Shown: positions 22,689-34,033 of the stretch, in pieces
Position numbering within the stretch: the stretch's first letter is position 1
Layout of the letters: each line of letters starts with the position of its first letter
DNA from: Bacteroidetes bacterium UBA6221
GTDB lineage: Bacteria; Bacteroidota; Bacteroidia; Chitinophagales; Chitinophagaceae
Direction: 5' to 3'
Assembly: GCA_002421685.1 (NCBI GenBank)
Contig: DISB01000019.1
Location: forward strand, 1-35,086
Length of the DNA stretch: 35,086 nt
The notes under the pieces: model-generated
Databases searched by the model: none
Told to the model about the DNA's origin: nothing
Seen by the model: the letters and a program-made list of their open reading frames with translations, nothing else
Program-made: the position numbers and the translations under genes

Positions 22689-24017
22689 TTAATCAATCTC
22701 TTCTTTAAACACGATACCGTGCTCGCTCAGTTCGGCCAGTACTGGGCGGTACACCGACGGCATATTAGGTATGCATACCCCCAGTGGCGGTTTTATTTTT
22801 TTGTTCAGCACCAGCCGGGTAAGTATTGCCATGGGCAGGCCGACCGTTTTGGCCATGGCCGAGTATTTTGCATTCACACCCTTCAGCGCCATAGTGCTCA
22901 CCAATGTCGTCTTTTTGTTCGACTTATGAATGTATTCCAGTTCGTGGCGCATTACTACCAGGTCTTTGTCGTCCGGTTTCAGCACCCATTTGCGCAGCAG
23001 CACATCCAGCAATATGTCGGCAGAATTGTTCTTTTTAGGTTTGATAGGCTCGTCATCAAATATGCCCAGCCACTCCACCATGGTGATGTGGGTGTCATCT
23101 GCCGGCAAGCCCATTTTATCGGCAACCTGCTTTATCAGCGGTTTCTTATCGTCAAAGCCGTTCTTAGTCCGCACCCAGGCAGCATAGGTACTGTCTTTTA
23201 CTTTATCGTCAGGGTCGGTCAGCCCCAGTTGCACCAATACGTTCCAGCCTTTGATAAAGTCCTGGTACCTATAGGTGGCGCGCAGGAAAGTTTTCACGTC
23301 TGGGAGGTCATAGAGCTCCATATAGGTCAGCGAGTCGCGGTTGGGGTAGTACACCAGCGGACCAACGCCGTCTATTTTCGCGCCACGTTTCGGGTGTGCG
23401 AATACCTCTTCGTAAGGAACATCAACGATCTTTCCGTTTGACAGGTATTTGGCCCCGTCTCTGCCGGCCAGCACCACGTTGCGCGGGTTCCAGCTAAACT
23501 TGTAATGCCAGGGGTTGGTATCAGATTCTGAAGAAACCAGTCCCCCTGTAAAAGATTTAAAGGAAGTTATAGCGCCGGCTACCTTTTGTATGCCATGTAA
23601 GATATGGTTGGCCGTCATATGGTCTATGCCCGGGTCGAGGCCCATTTCGCACATGAACATCAGCCCGGCCTGTTTTACCTGGGCGCCCAGTTCTTTCATT
23701 TCCGGCGAAACGTAAGAAGAAGTAATGAGGTGCTTTTTATGTTTGAGGCAATCGTTGGCCAGCAAAATGTGCAGCGCGGGGGGTAATAAAGAAACTACAA
23801 TATCCGATTTGGCTACTAATGCCGCTCTTTTCTTATCGTCGGTAATATCCAGCACCTGGGCTTCTGCCGCGGGATGGTTATTCGTTTTATCATTGATAGC
23901 TTCGAGGCTATTGTCAGCTACAATCACTTTCCATCCTGAACGTTGCGCGTGAGTGAGTAAATAATCAACCAGGTAAACAGATGTTTTACCTGCACCTACT
24001 ACAAGGATCGTCTGCAT
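22689..24017 (-). CDS. Saccharopine dehydrogenase family protein
   Basis: A 442-residue oxidoreductase with an N-terminal Rossmann domain (ILVVGAGKTSVYLVDYL) and the saccharopine dehydrogenase C-terminal domain. The conserved segments DIVVSLLPP, SSYVSPEM and EMGLDPGIDHM are all present. Family members form or split saccharopine with NAD(P), in lysine breakdown (glutamate-forming), and the same fold serves carboxyspermidine dehydrogenase. The full-length match to LYS9-type enzymes favours lysine degradation, but no lysine-ketoglutarate reductase gene lies next to it. It is divergent from menI and convergent with the Rieske gene, ending only 5 bases away. A perfect TAnnTTTG core lies 33 bases upstream. 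Confidence 0.87.
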   Translation of the reverse strand: MQTILVVGAGKTSVYLVDYLLTHAQRSGWKVIVADNSLEAINDKTNNHPAAEAQVLDITDDKKRAALVAKSDIVVSLLPPALHILLANDCLKHKKHLITSSYVSPEMKELGAQVKQAGLMFMCEMGLDPGIDHMTANHILHGIQKVAGAITSFKSFTGGLVSSESDTNPWHYKFSWNPRNVVLAGRDGAKYLSNGKIVDVPYEEVFAHPKRGAKIDGVGPLVYYPNRDSLTYMELYDLPDVKTFLRATYRYQDFIKGWNVLVQLGLTDPDDKVKDSTYAAWVRTKNGFDDKKPLIKQVADKMGLPADDTHITMVEWLGIFDDEPIKPKKNNSADILLDVLLRKWVLKPDDKDLVVMRHELEYIHKSNKKTTLVSTMALKGVNAKYSAMAKTVGLPMAILTRLVLNKKIKPPLGVCIPNMPSVYRPVLAELSEHGIVFKEEID

Positions 24018-24049
24018 ATATTTGCAAAAAATAAGGGGTTTTTACCTAT

Positions 24050-24057
24050 CAAATGTA
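24050..24057 (-). promoter_or_regulatory. Promoter core of the saccharopine dehydrogenase gene
   Basis: On the minus strand TACATTTG is a perfect TAnnTTTG match, 32 bases before the ATG. No TTG is present at the usual spacing. On the plus strand TATATTTG (24017-24024) is a second core facing menI. Confidence 0.4.
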
Positions 24058-24130
24058 AATATTGTTTTATCATTTATTAGCTACTCCTAAAAAAATATTT
24101 TATACATATCAAAAACCGGACGTGATCAAT

Positions 24131-24559
24131 ATGAGACTTTGGAAAGAAGCGGTGCCAACAACGACAGAATTGAACAAATTATCGCCCGGTACGATGGCCG
24201 AAGCGCTCGGTATGAAGTTCACCGAAATAGGCGACGATTACCTGGAGGCGACCATGCCCGTTAACAATAATACAAGGCAGCCGTACGGTCTACTACACGG
24301 CGGGGCGTCTGCCGCACTGGCGGAGACGGTGGGCAGTGTGGCATCGTCCCTGTGCATCGACCGTGAAAAACAGATATGTGTAGGACTGGAGATCAACTGC
24401 AACCACATCAGGGGTAAAAAGGATGGGATAGTTACAGCCAGGGCCACGGCACTGCATATAGGCGCATCTACACATGTATGGGACATCAGGATAAAAGACG
24501 AGCGGGATAAGCTGGTATGCGTAAGCCGACTGACGATGGCGATATTAAAGAAGCCCTAA
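24131..24559 (+). CDS. menI: 1,4-dihydroxy-2-naphthoyl-CoA hydrolase-like hotdog thioesterase (MenI type)
   Basis: A 142-residue hotdog thioesterase. It follows E. coli MenI (YdiI) closely from memory: GDDYLEATMPVNNNTRQPYGLLHGGASAALAETVGSVA-type core, then GLEINCNHIRGKKDGIV and the closing SRLTMAIL. The catalytic Glu lies in the HGGASAALAE helix. MenI cleaves DHNA-CoA in menaquinone synthesis, expected in Bacteroidota that respire with menaquinone. ATG 24131 is used because residues before it do not match the family. Its TAA stop overlaps the TAG stop of the convergent gene. Other acyl-CoA substrates remain possible. Confidence 0.82.
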   Translation: MRLWKEAVPTTTELNKLSPGTMAEALGMKFTEIGDDYLEATMPVNNNTRQPYGLLHGGASAALAETVGSVASSLCIDREKQICVGLEINCNHIRGKKDGIVTARATALHIGASTHVWDIRIKDERDKLVCVSRLTMAILKKP

Positions 24560-26109
24560 CGCAACTTCACGATTCGGTACACGGGGCTGCCAAGTATCCT
24601 CTTTTCATAAATAATTTTAGCGTCGGGCCAGTCCTTGTTGGGGAAACGGTATGGATAGGTCCTGAAAAAATCAAGATAATATTCGGCTTCTGTATCGTTC
24701 CAGGTAGGAACGAATTTTGCGTGCATATGTTCATTGAGGAACATGAGATTGTCCCCAAGTGTCCAATGGTCATTTAAGATTTTGATGTTGTATCTTTTAT
24801 CATATTCACCCAGCCATTCCAGGCCATGTTTGTGGCCTTGTCCCCAATAATCCAGTTCGTAATGTGTGAGCAGGTAGTCCTCGTCGTGCGGAACAAAACT
24901 GTTGAAATATACATGCCCGAAAGGATGGTTCTTCACCATAAACCTGCCTATCAATACCAGTTGCAGGCAGCAGAGCGACCAGATGATTATTTTTTGCCGG
25001 CGTTGCAGCAGTTCGTTCAGGCCATATATCATGAGCATTACAAAAGCCGGGTAAATGAAATACATATGGCGCCAGCCGTCGTACAATACGGAATCGAGCC
25101 TGATGATTAGGATGAGCGGCAGGAGGAAACAAATAAATGCGAGCAATATACTGCGGTAGGGGGTATTACTGTAGAATTGCCCAGGTTCAGAAACCAGGCG
25201 TACTACTATTACGGCTATGCCTATTAAGCCCGCCAGTACAAATAGTTCCGGGGTGGTAATGAACATCCAGGTAGGGATATAGCTCCAGGGCAAATTTGTA
25301 GACTGGATATAATTCCCAGCAAACAGCATTTGTCCTTTCCAGGGATATTGTGCACTGGTGTTGTAAGCATATTGCAGGCCGGCAATGGGGTCTTGCCAGA
25401 GCGTAGGCCAGCAAGCATATAGTGTGACACAAGTGCCGGTAATAAGCAGTGTCCCGGCCAGTATCATCCTGGCGACGCTGCTTCTTTGTCGCGCAGCCTG
25501 GAAGATGTCAATAAGAAGGAAAAGGGCAACAGGGACCAGGACAATAATATTCATGAGCCGTATGGTAGTACTATAGCCACAAACCAGCCCGAGTATAAAA
25601 AACGGCCATAGCTTTTGCCGGGCGAATGCCCATTGTGCGACAGCCATTGATACAAGGAATATGGACATGGCAGGTATATCCTTAGGGTTAAAGAAAGCAT
25701 GACCGAATAATACGGGGTGGAACAGGAGCGCAGCCAGGCCAAACGCTGCCAGCCAACGATTGAGGAAGACACGGTATATCCACACATATAGGGCAATGCC
25801 GGACAGCGCGAAGAACAAATAGGTGACGAGGTGGCGCATGAGGAAAATATCTCTGAATGAACCGAGGTTCAATTGCCGTTCAAAGAATATATATATCCAC
25901 TCCATACCCGGACCATGATCCCTAAAAGGGAAATCTGTGTATTGGCCTGGATACTCGCCTCGGGCATACTCAAAAGCCGTATAACCTATGTCCCTTTGGC
26001 TTTCTTCATCAATAGATATTCCAAAATCCTGGTAGGTGTCGAAACCGATAAAGAGAGCAATGAGCAGTATAAGTATGCAGGGCCAGTGGGTTTGCAGTAT
26101 TTGTCGCAT
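24556..26109 (-). CDS. Polytopic membrane protein, GT-C glycosyltransferase-like
   Basis: About 517 residues with around eleven hydrophobic helices. Near the N-terminus, after the first helix, comes DFGISIDEESQRDIGY, an acidic loop like the catalytic Asp-Glu of GT-C enzymes (ArnT, PMT and GT39 families). HDP-like loops and a large soluble C-terminal part (about 410-517, many Tyr, Trp and Asp) follow. It would transfer a sugar from a lipid carrier outside the membrane. The acceptor is unknown. ATG 26109 is chosen; the frame extends upstream to 26157 with weaker starts. It stands alone, divergent from gyrA. Confidence 0.75.
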   Translation of the reverse strand: MRQILQTHWPCILILLIALFIGFDTYQDFGISIDEESQRDIGYTAFEYARGEYPGQYTDFPFRDHGPGMEWIYIFFERQLNLGSFRDIFLMRHLVTYLFFALSGIALYVWIYRVFLNRWLAAFGLAALLFHPVLFGHAFFNPKDIPAMSIFLVSMAVAQWAFARQKLWPFFILGLVCGYSTTIRLMNIIVLVPVALFLLIDIFQAARQRSSVARMILAGTLLITGTCVTLYACWPTLWQDPIAGLQYAYNTSAQYPWKGQMLFAGNYIQSTNLPWSYIPTWMFITTPELFVLAGLIGIAVIVVRLVSEPGQFYSNTPYRSILLAFICFLLPLILIIRLDSVLYDGWRHMYFIYPAFVMLMIYGLNELLQRRQKIIIWSLCCLQLVLIGRFMVKNHPFGHVYFNSFVPHDEDYLLTHYELDYWGQGHKHGLEWLGEYDKRYNIKILNDHWTLGDNLMFLNEHMHAKFVPTWNDTEAEYYLDFFRTYPYRFPNKDWPDAKIIYEKRILGSPVYRIVKLR

Positions 26110-26254
26110 GATTGGATATAAGAGTTGAAAAATACGCACAATCCGGTATAAACCCAAATGCGGACGCAGTGGCCGGCCAAATGGCTATATCGCCTTGTTT
26201 TTCAGCCTAAAAGGATTAATGTTAAAATGTGTATATGTGAATATCATTCAAGCC

Positions 26255-26282
26255 TTTAATACGGCTTTTTTGGCTATATTTG
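26255..26282 (+). promoter_or_regulatory. Promoter of gyrA
   Basis: TTT (26255-26257), a 17-base gap, then TATATTTG (26275-26282), a perfect core. The ATG follows 23 bases later. Confidence 0.6.
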
Positions 26283-26305
26283 CACATTGCACTTTAAGAT
26301 AAATT

Positions 26306-28885
<2,580 letters not shown>

Positions 28886-28895
28886 AATTTTTTAG

Positions 28896-28919
28896 CCGGT
28901 TGCCTGCAAAAGCAACCGG
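28896..28919 (+). terminator. Hairpin between gyrA and the TPR gene
   Basis: CCGGTTGC (28896-28903) and GCAACCGG (28912-28919) form a perfect 8-bp stem. The T-run lies before the stem, not after, so termination is doubtful and processing or partial attenuation is possible. Confidence 0.4.
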
Positions 28920-28950
28920 TTCAGTACAATAAAATATAAAGTTTAAGAAA

Positions 28951-30219
28951 ATGAAAAAGTTGTTGTTAGCGCTAGTAGCATTATTTGCAGTAATGACCGG
29001 CTACGCGCAAAAAAAGAATATACAATCGGCCAGCAATAGCCTGAAAAACAAAGAATACCAGGAAGCTGTAGATTTCATTGAGCAGGCCATAAAAGACCCG
29101 ACCACCAAAGATGACCCTAAAGCATGGCTGATGCGTGCGCAGATATATTCGGCCATGGAGCAGGACCCGGGATATACAGGCAAGGGGTACGATAAACAGG
29201 CGATTGAATCTTATATGAAAGTAGCGCAGCTTAAATCGAACTATGAAATGGAGCAGGTTAACCAGGGGCTTGTGTTCAGTGCGTTTAAGTCTTACAATAC
29301 CGCTGTGAACGCTTATAACCAGAAGCAATGGGAAGACGCCTTTAATAACGCAAGGCTGGCAACAGAGATTTATAGCCTTGAAGGTGGAAAACGTTTTGCA
29401 GGCAATAAGAATTTTGATACGGTAGCCGCCGGCGCTATGGTGATAGAAGCATACAGCGCTTTTTACAACGAGAAACTGGAGCAGGCAATACCCGCACTGG
29501 AGAAGCTGAAGAATAACCCGATAGAGGGCAACGCCAATATTTACCTGATACTGACCGATGCATACCGCAAACTTGGGAACCAGGAAAAAGAACTGGCAAC
29601 CATAGAAGAAGCGAAAAAACGTTTCCCAAACAATCCCAGCGTGCGCAATGAGGAACTGAACTATTACATACGCACCAAGCAACAGGACAAACTGATGCAA
29701 AAGCTGGAAGCTGCAGTAGCTGCTGAACCGGATAATGCGATATACCAGTACAACCTGGCCAATGCATACACCAACATGGCTTTTCCTAAAGATGCTGCGG
29801 GCAAATCAATGCCGGCCCCCGCTAACTATAATGACCTGATAGCTAAAGCAGAGGCAGGCTTTTCCAAAGCAATAGCTGCTGACCCTGATAATATCGGCTA
29901 CCATTACGATATGGGCGTGCTATATTTCAACCAGGCGGCCAAAGTAACCGAGCAGATGAATGCCGTAACAGGTTCATCTGCCGAAGACGACAAAAAGTGG
30001 AAAGAACTGGAGGCTAAAAGGAATACATTGTTTGACAAGGCAATGCCTCATCTTGAGAAAATCTATGTTACTTACGAGCCGAAAGTAAATGAACTGGATG
30101 CCGATAATAAGTTTATTTACCAATCGGCACTGGCCGCTATGAGCGAGATATATGCCCGCCAGAATAAGCTGGATAAAGCCGCAGAAATAAAGAAGAAAAT
30201 AGAGGCAAGTAAACAGTAA
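28951..30219 (+). CDS. Exported TPR-repeat protein next to gyrA
   Basis: A 422-residue protein with a signal peptide (MKKLLLALVALFAVMTGYA-Q) and helical repeats throughout. TPR-like units are visible in SLKNKEYQEAVDFIEQAIKD, PDNAIYQYNLANAYTNMAF, and DNIGYHYDMGVLYFNQAAKV. TPR proteins bind other proteins; a periplasmic scaffold role is likely. The same kind of gene follows gyrA in other Bacteroidota, as far as I recall, and it starts 65 bases after gyrA on the same strand. No enzyme motif was seen. Confidence 0.88.
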   Translation: MKKLLLALVALFAVMTGYAQKKNIQSASNSLKNKEYQEAVDFIEQAIKDPTTKDDPKAWLMRAQIYSAMEQDPGYTGKGYDKQAIESYMKVAQLKSNYEMEQVNQGLVFSAFKSYNTAVNAYNQKQWEDAFNNARLATEIYSLEGGKRFAGNKNFDTVAAGAMVIEAYSAFYNEKLEQAIPALEKLKNNPIEGNANIYLILTDAYRKLGNQEKELATIEEAKKRFPNNPSVRNEELNYYIRTKQQDKLMQKLEAAVAAEPDNAIYQYNLANAYTNMAFPKDAAGKSMPAPANYNDLIAKAEAGFSKAIAADPDNIGYHYDMGVLYFNQAAKVTEQMNAVTGSSAEDDKKWKELEAKRNTLFDKAMPHLEKIYVTYEPKVNELDADNKFIYQSALAAMSEIYARQNKLDKAAEIKKKIEASKQ

Positions 30220-30271
30220 ACCATCTACGGTTGTTTAAGTCATTTTATTACAAACAAAAAAAACGAAAGAA

Positions 30272-31375
30272 TTGGCCCATATAAATAAATTGGATTTAGT
30301 AAAGTTTGCTCCCCGCAATGGCGAGGGCTTTTACGATACCTGCAAGAGAAAAATAGACGCTTATTTTAAAGAAAATAAAATAGAGCCATATGCCAATGCG
30401 TCAATGGTAACCAAGACCATACTGATACTGCTGATGTACATTGCGCCTTATATCGTTATGGTTTCAGGCGTTTTCAACGGCAGCACTTTCGGGTTCCTGG
30501 CCATGTGGGTACTAATGGGTCTTGGTATGGTAGGCGTGGGATGTTCTATCATGCACGATTCCAATCACGGTTCATATTCCACCAACAAGACGCTGAACAA
30601 ACTGCTGGGCAAAGTGATAGTACTGGTAGGGGGCTATCACGTCACCTGGAAGATACAGCACAATATACTGCATCATACCTACACCAATATTGAGGGCCTG
30701 GATCATGATATAGATGCCGGTGCGTTGTTGCGCTTCTCACCTCATTCCAAATGGTACGGCATGCACAGGTTCCAGGTTTTATATGCCTGGTTCCTGTACG
30801 GATTGCTGACGTTGCAGTGGGCTACGATAAAGGACTTCCGCCAGGTATATGAATACCACAAGCTGGACCTGCTGAAGAAAGAAAAGAAGACGTTGGCATC
30901 TGCGCTTACAGAAGTAGCCATCTATAAGCTGTTTTACTATGCGGTTATTATATTCATCCCCATATTCGTGACCGGTGCGCCATGGCACCTGGTGCTTATC
31001 GGTTTTGTCATCATGCATTTTATCGCAGGTTTATCTTTATCTGCCATATTCCAGTTGGCACACGTAATGGAAGAATGTGAATTTCCTACGCCGGACGATA
31101 GCAGGAAGATGGAAAATAACTGGGCTGTACACCAACTGAAGACTACAGCCAACTTCTCTCCCCGCAGCGTGATCATGTCCTGGTTTATAGGAGGCCTCAA
31201 CAGGCAGATAGAGCACCACCTCTTTCCGCATATATGCCATGTGCACTACAAGAAGATAGCGCCTATTGTGAAACAAACGGCGCGGGAGTACAATCTGCCC
31301 TATCATGAGCAGCCTACTTTTATGGATGCGCTCCTTGACCACAGCAGGATGCTTCTTAAAATGGGTAAAAAATAA
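30272..31375 (+). CDS. Membrane fatty acid desaturase (front-end, delta-6-like family)
   Basis: A 367-residue integral-membrane di-iron desaturase that inserts a double bond into an acyl chain. The three His boxes are HDSNH (95-99), HNILHH (130-135) and QIEHH (312-316). The Gln in place of His in the third box marks the front-end or linoleoyl-CoA desaturase-like group. No cytochrome b5 domain is fused. The start is TTG (30272), after AAACGAAAGAA, because no ATG lies near and the family N-terminus matches. A cold-shock gene follows 89 bases on the same strand, so a role in membrane fluidity at low temperature is plausible. Confidence 0.9.
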   Translation: MAHINKLDLVKFAPRNGEGFYDTCKRKIDAYFKENKIEPYANASMVTKTILILLMYIAPYIVMVSGVFNGSTFGFLAMWVLMGLGMVGVGCSIMHDSNHGSYSTNKTLNKLLGKVIVLVGGYHVTWKIQHNILHHTYTNIEGLDHDIDAGALLRFSPHSKWYGMHRFQVLYAWFLYGLLTLQWATIKDFRQVYEYHKLDLLKKEKKTLASALTEVAIYKLFYYAVIIFIPIFVTGAPWHLVLIGFVIMHFIAGLSLSAIFQLAHVMEECEFPTPDDSRKMENNWAVHQLKTTANFSPRSVIMSWFIGGLNRQIEHHLFPHICHVHYKKIAPIVKQTAREYNLPYHEQPTFMDALLDHSRMLLKMGKK

Positions 31376-31464
31376 CCTTTTAACATAGTGTTGTATTTTT
31401 AATATCGGATAGAATATATTATATTTACTTAAGCATATTATTAATACACTCAATTTTTAAAAAA

Positions 31465-31671
31465 GTGGAAGGTCAAAAATTAACAGGAACTGTAAAGTTC
31501 TTCAATGAGTCCAAAGGATTTGGGTTCATTAAGCATGATAATTCTAATGAAGAAACATTCGTGCACGTAAGCGGTCTGAAAGACCAGATTAAAGAAAACG
31601 ACCATGTTGAATTTGAATTGCAACAAGGGCGTAAAGGCATGAATGCTGTAAATGTGCGCGTTTTACGATAA
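31465..31671 (+). CDS. Cold-shock domain protein
   Basis: A 68-residue cold-shock domain protein that binds single-stranded RNA or DNA and melts RNA structure. The RNP1 motif KGFGFI and RNP2-like TFVHVSGL are both present, and the length is typical. The start is GTG 31465 in an AT-rich leader of about 90 bases after the desaturase gene, which is long enough for a promoter or a cold-responsive leader. It has its own terminator at 31698. Confidence 0.95.
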   Translation: MEGQKLTGTVKFFNESKGFGFIKHDNSNEETFVHVSGLKDQIKENDHVEFELQQGRKGMNAVNVRVLR

Positions 31672-31697
31672 GATATAAAGATAGGATTGCCTTTTTC

Positions 31698-31727
31698 AAG
31701 ACCGCCGTAGGCGGTCTTTTTCTTTTT
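31698..31727 (+). terminator. Terminator of the cold-shock gene
   Basis: AAGACCGCC (31698-31706) pairs with GGCGGTCTT (31710-31718), followed by TTTCTTTTT. It overlaps the stop codon of the convergent DUF763 gene. Confidence 0.9.
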
Positions 31728-32934
31728 AGAACAACTCCAGTTGGCTATTGCCTTTGGCTGGTGGCTTCGCGTCGCCAAACACAGTTTTGCCGCCATACCA
31801 CCACGATTCGTCGCGTTCCTTCTGTACAAGCTGGTTGAAATTGTTGTTGGGAACAAAGTCCTGTTCCAGCCTTTTGGCAGCTTTGTGGAGGTTTTTTATC
31901 GCTTCATTTTTATCGTTCACGCCCAGTTTGGCCTTTTGTATGGCATTGTCCAGCACCGCTATCGTCTCGTCGTAGGTTTTTGTGGGTACGGGAAAAGGGT
32001 GGCCATCTTTACCGCCGTGGGCGAATGAATAGCGCGCGGGGTCGTCGAAGCGGGAAGGTGTGCCGTGTATCACCTCGCTTACCAGCACCAACGACTGCAA
32101 AGTGCGCGGCCCAACGCCTTCCAGCAACAACAGGCTTTCGGCGTCGATATGCTCCAGTTCGTGCGCCGCAGCCAGCACAGAGCCCAATCTTTTCAAGTTA
32201 ACATCGCCGGCGCGGACTTCGTGATGCGCGGGCATGAGTATTTTTTTAGCTTCCTTTAAAATACGTTCCGGCTTTTCTTTGGTAATGTTCACGATGCCAT
32301 TCCTTGTTGCCGCAGCCTGCTTATCCGTCAGGTTAAGTATTTTGCCCTGGTTGCGACCATAGATAAAGCTGTGGGGCTCTTCTACAAAAGATGTGACGGA
32401 AGGAGAGTGCCAATGGTAACGGCGGGCGTAACCGTTGCTGTCGTTCATGCCCTGCTGTATCACTGCCCAGTCGCCCTCTTTGGTAAGAATAAATGAATGA
32501 AGGTATACCTGGTATCCATCCTGGATGGCCGTATTATCTACCTTGGCAGACAGCCTGCTGCTGCGCACCAGGGCATTACCGTCCAGCCCCGTAGCATGGG
32601 CGATTTTCAATAGTTCATTGGGGGTCTCCCTGGATTGCCTGCCTTTGCCGCCGCAGATATATACGCCCAACTCGGCGGACTTCTTATTGACCGACAGTTT
32701 TAGCGAGCCCAACACCGATGTGGTAATGCCCGAGGAATGCCAGTCCATACCCAACACACAGCCCAGGGACTGAAACCATGCCGGGTCGCTTATCTTCTGC
32801 ACCAGGGCGGCCCTGCCATATTCCAGTACGATAGCTTCTACAATAGCCCCGCCCAGTAGCCCCATACGTTGATACAACCATGGCGGTACTTTGCCATAGT
32901 GCAGCGGAAGGTCGGCATATGCACGGTTCATCAT
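31726..32934 (-). CDS. DUF763 protein with HhH motif and C-terminal clamp-binding motif
   Basis: A protein of about 402 residues of the DUF763 family, function not established. Family signatures are ADLPLHYGKVPPWLYQR, DWHSSGITTSVLG, GGKGRQSRETPNELL and FAHGGKDGHPFPV. A helix-hairpin-helix-like segment, LLLLEGVGPRTLQSLVLVSE, near residue 270 suggests DNA binding. The last five residues, QLELF, match the bacterial sliding-clamp (DnaN) binding motif QLxLF. ATG 32934 is chosen because the upstream TTG (32940) lies inside a promoter-like core. It is the last of three minus-strand genes, 40 bases after the desaturase. A DNA repair or nuclease role is inferred only. Confidence 0.85.
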   Translation of the reverse strand: MMNRAYADLPLHYGKVPPWLYQRMGLLGGAIVEAIVLEYGRAALVQKISDPAWFQSLGCVLGMDWHSSGITTSVLGSLKLSVNKKSAELGVYICGGKGRQSRETPNELLKIAHATGLDGNALVRSSRLSAKVDNTAIQDGYQVYLHSFILTKEGDWAVIQQGMNDSNGYARRYHWHSPSVTSFVEEPHSFIYGRNQGKILNLTDKQAAATRNGIVNITKEKPERILKEAKKILMPAHHEVRAGDVNLKRLGSVLAAAHELEHIDAESLLLLEGVGPRTLQSLVLVSEVIHGTPSRFDDPARYSFAHGGKDGHPFPVPTKTYDETIAVLDNAIQKAKLGVNDKNEAIKNLHKAAKRLEQDFVPNNNFNQLVQKERDESWWYGGKTVFGDAKPPAKGNSQLELF

Positions 32935-32937
32935 CCC

Positions 32938-32945
32938 CAAAATTA
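32938..32945 (-). promoter_or_regulatory. Promoter-like core at the DUF763 start
   Basis: On the minus strand TAATTTTG matches TAnnTTTG perfectly and ends 3 bases before the ATG, so the mRNA might start at the start codon. No TTG is present at 17-19 bases upstream. Confidence 0.35.
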
Positions 32946-32973
32946 CGGATTTTACTGTTGGCGGAGTGTTATA

Positions 32974-33984
32974 TCAGGCCTTGACAGTGGCCGGAGCAGC
33001 CTTTGGCGCCCTTATCTCTTTGAACCCGACCATCCGGTTCAATTCAGGGTCCCAGACCTTGAGCCTGAAGCAGGCCATGACATCTTTGGGACGCAGCGAC
33101 GTGGTTTTGGCTGCCTGTAGTTCGGGGATGGCACGCATGGCCTCGGACAACCGGTAAAACGGTATCCTTGAATTGAGGTGGTGTATATGATGCAAACCTA
33201 TATTGCCGGTAAACCACTGCATTACCGGGTTCATCACCATATAGCTTGATGACTCAAGGGCGGCTTCCACGTATTTCCAGTCCTCTTTGCCGCTGAAGGT
33301 AGTAGTGGGGAAATTATGCTGGGCGTAAAACAGGTATGCGCCCATGGCACTGGCAATCAGGAACGGTACCTGTATGGCGAATAACCATGTCTGCCAGCCC
33401 GCAAATGTGATGGTCAATGAAATAAGCGTGGCGTGCAGCACCAGGGCCAGCAGTGAGTCCAGGTGCCTGCGGGGTGAACTGATAAAAGAGCTTAAACACA
33501 TACCTACCAGGAACATACTGAAATACCCCAGGATAATGGTTGCGGGGTGCCGTATGGCCAGGTAAATACGTCTTTCGCCGGGTGTCATGGCCAGGAATTT
33601 GCTTTTGCTGGCTATGGGGTAAGAGCCAATGCTGGCGCTGAATAGCTTGGAATTATGCGCATGGTGGTAATCGTGCGAGCGTTTCCAGATACTGGGCGGG
33701 GCTAATACGAATATGCCAAACGCAGTCATGATAATATTGGCAGGCAATGAGCGGTGCAATATGGCATGGTGCTGATAGTCGTGGTAGATAATGAACATAC
33801 GCACCATCAGCAGTCCTGTAAGAGTACCGAATACGAGTCTGACCAGGATATTGGGGAAAAATACTGTTCCTGAAAAAGCTATTACCAGCAACAATAGGGT
33901 TGAGAGTAATGCGAACCAGCTTTTAGCCCTGTTCTCCTGCGCAAACTGCTTTGTTGCCAGTATGAGGTTTTTACCTTCGCGCAC
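32974..33984 (-). CDS. Membrane fatty acid desaturase (delta-12/omega-6-like)
   Basis: About 336 residues, di-iron membrane desaturase of a different group from the one at 30272. His boxes are HDYQHH (about 70-75), HDYHH (106-110) and HHIHH (267-271). Four hydrophobic stretches are visible. The NIGLHHIHHLNSRIPFYRL segment is typical of acyl-lipid omega-6 type enzymes. The start is either TTG 33990 or GTG 33984; the TTG lies inside a perfect promoter core and so GTG is favoured. It lies between the acyltransferase and DUF763 genes on the same strand, in line with a lipid-remodelling operon. Substrate chain is unknown. Confidence 0.88.
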   Translation of the reverse strand: MREGKNLILATKQFAQENRAKSWFALLSTLLLLVIAFSGTVFFPNILVRLVFGTLTGLLMVRMFIIYHDYQHHAILHRSLPANIIMTAFGIFVLAPPSIWKRSHDYHHAHNSKLFSASIGSYPIASKSKFLAMTPGERRIYLAIRHPATIILGYFSMFLVGMCLSSFISSPRRHLDSLLALVLHATLISLTITFAGWQTWLFAIQVPFLIASAMGAYLFYAQHNFPTTTFSGKEDWKYVEAALESSSYMVMNPVMQWFTGNIGLHHIHHLNSRIPFYRLSEAMRAIPELQAAKTTSLRPKDVMACFRLKVWDPELNRMVGFKEIRAPKAAPATVKA

Positions 33985-33987
33985 AGT

Positions 33988-33995
33988 CAAATATA
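33988..33995 (-). promoter_or_regulatory. Promoter-like core at the desaturase start
   Basis: On the minus strand TATATTTG is a perfect TAnnTTTG match that ends 3 bases before GTG 33984. If active, the mRNA would be leaderless. Confidence 0.35.
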
Positions 33996-34033
33996 ATCAG
34001 AATTTATGAGCATTATAGCTATTTGTATATCCT

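Noticed and set aside
32935..32940. TTG start for the DUF763 gene
   Set aside because: The TTG belongs to a perfect TAATTTTG promoter core; two ATG codons follow at 32934 and 32931.
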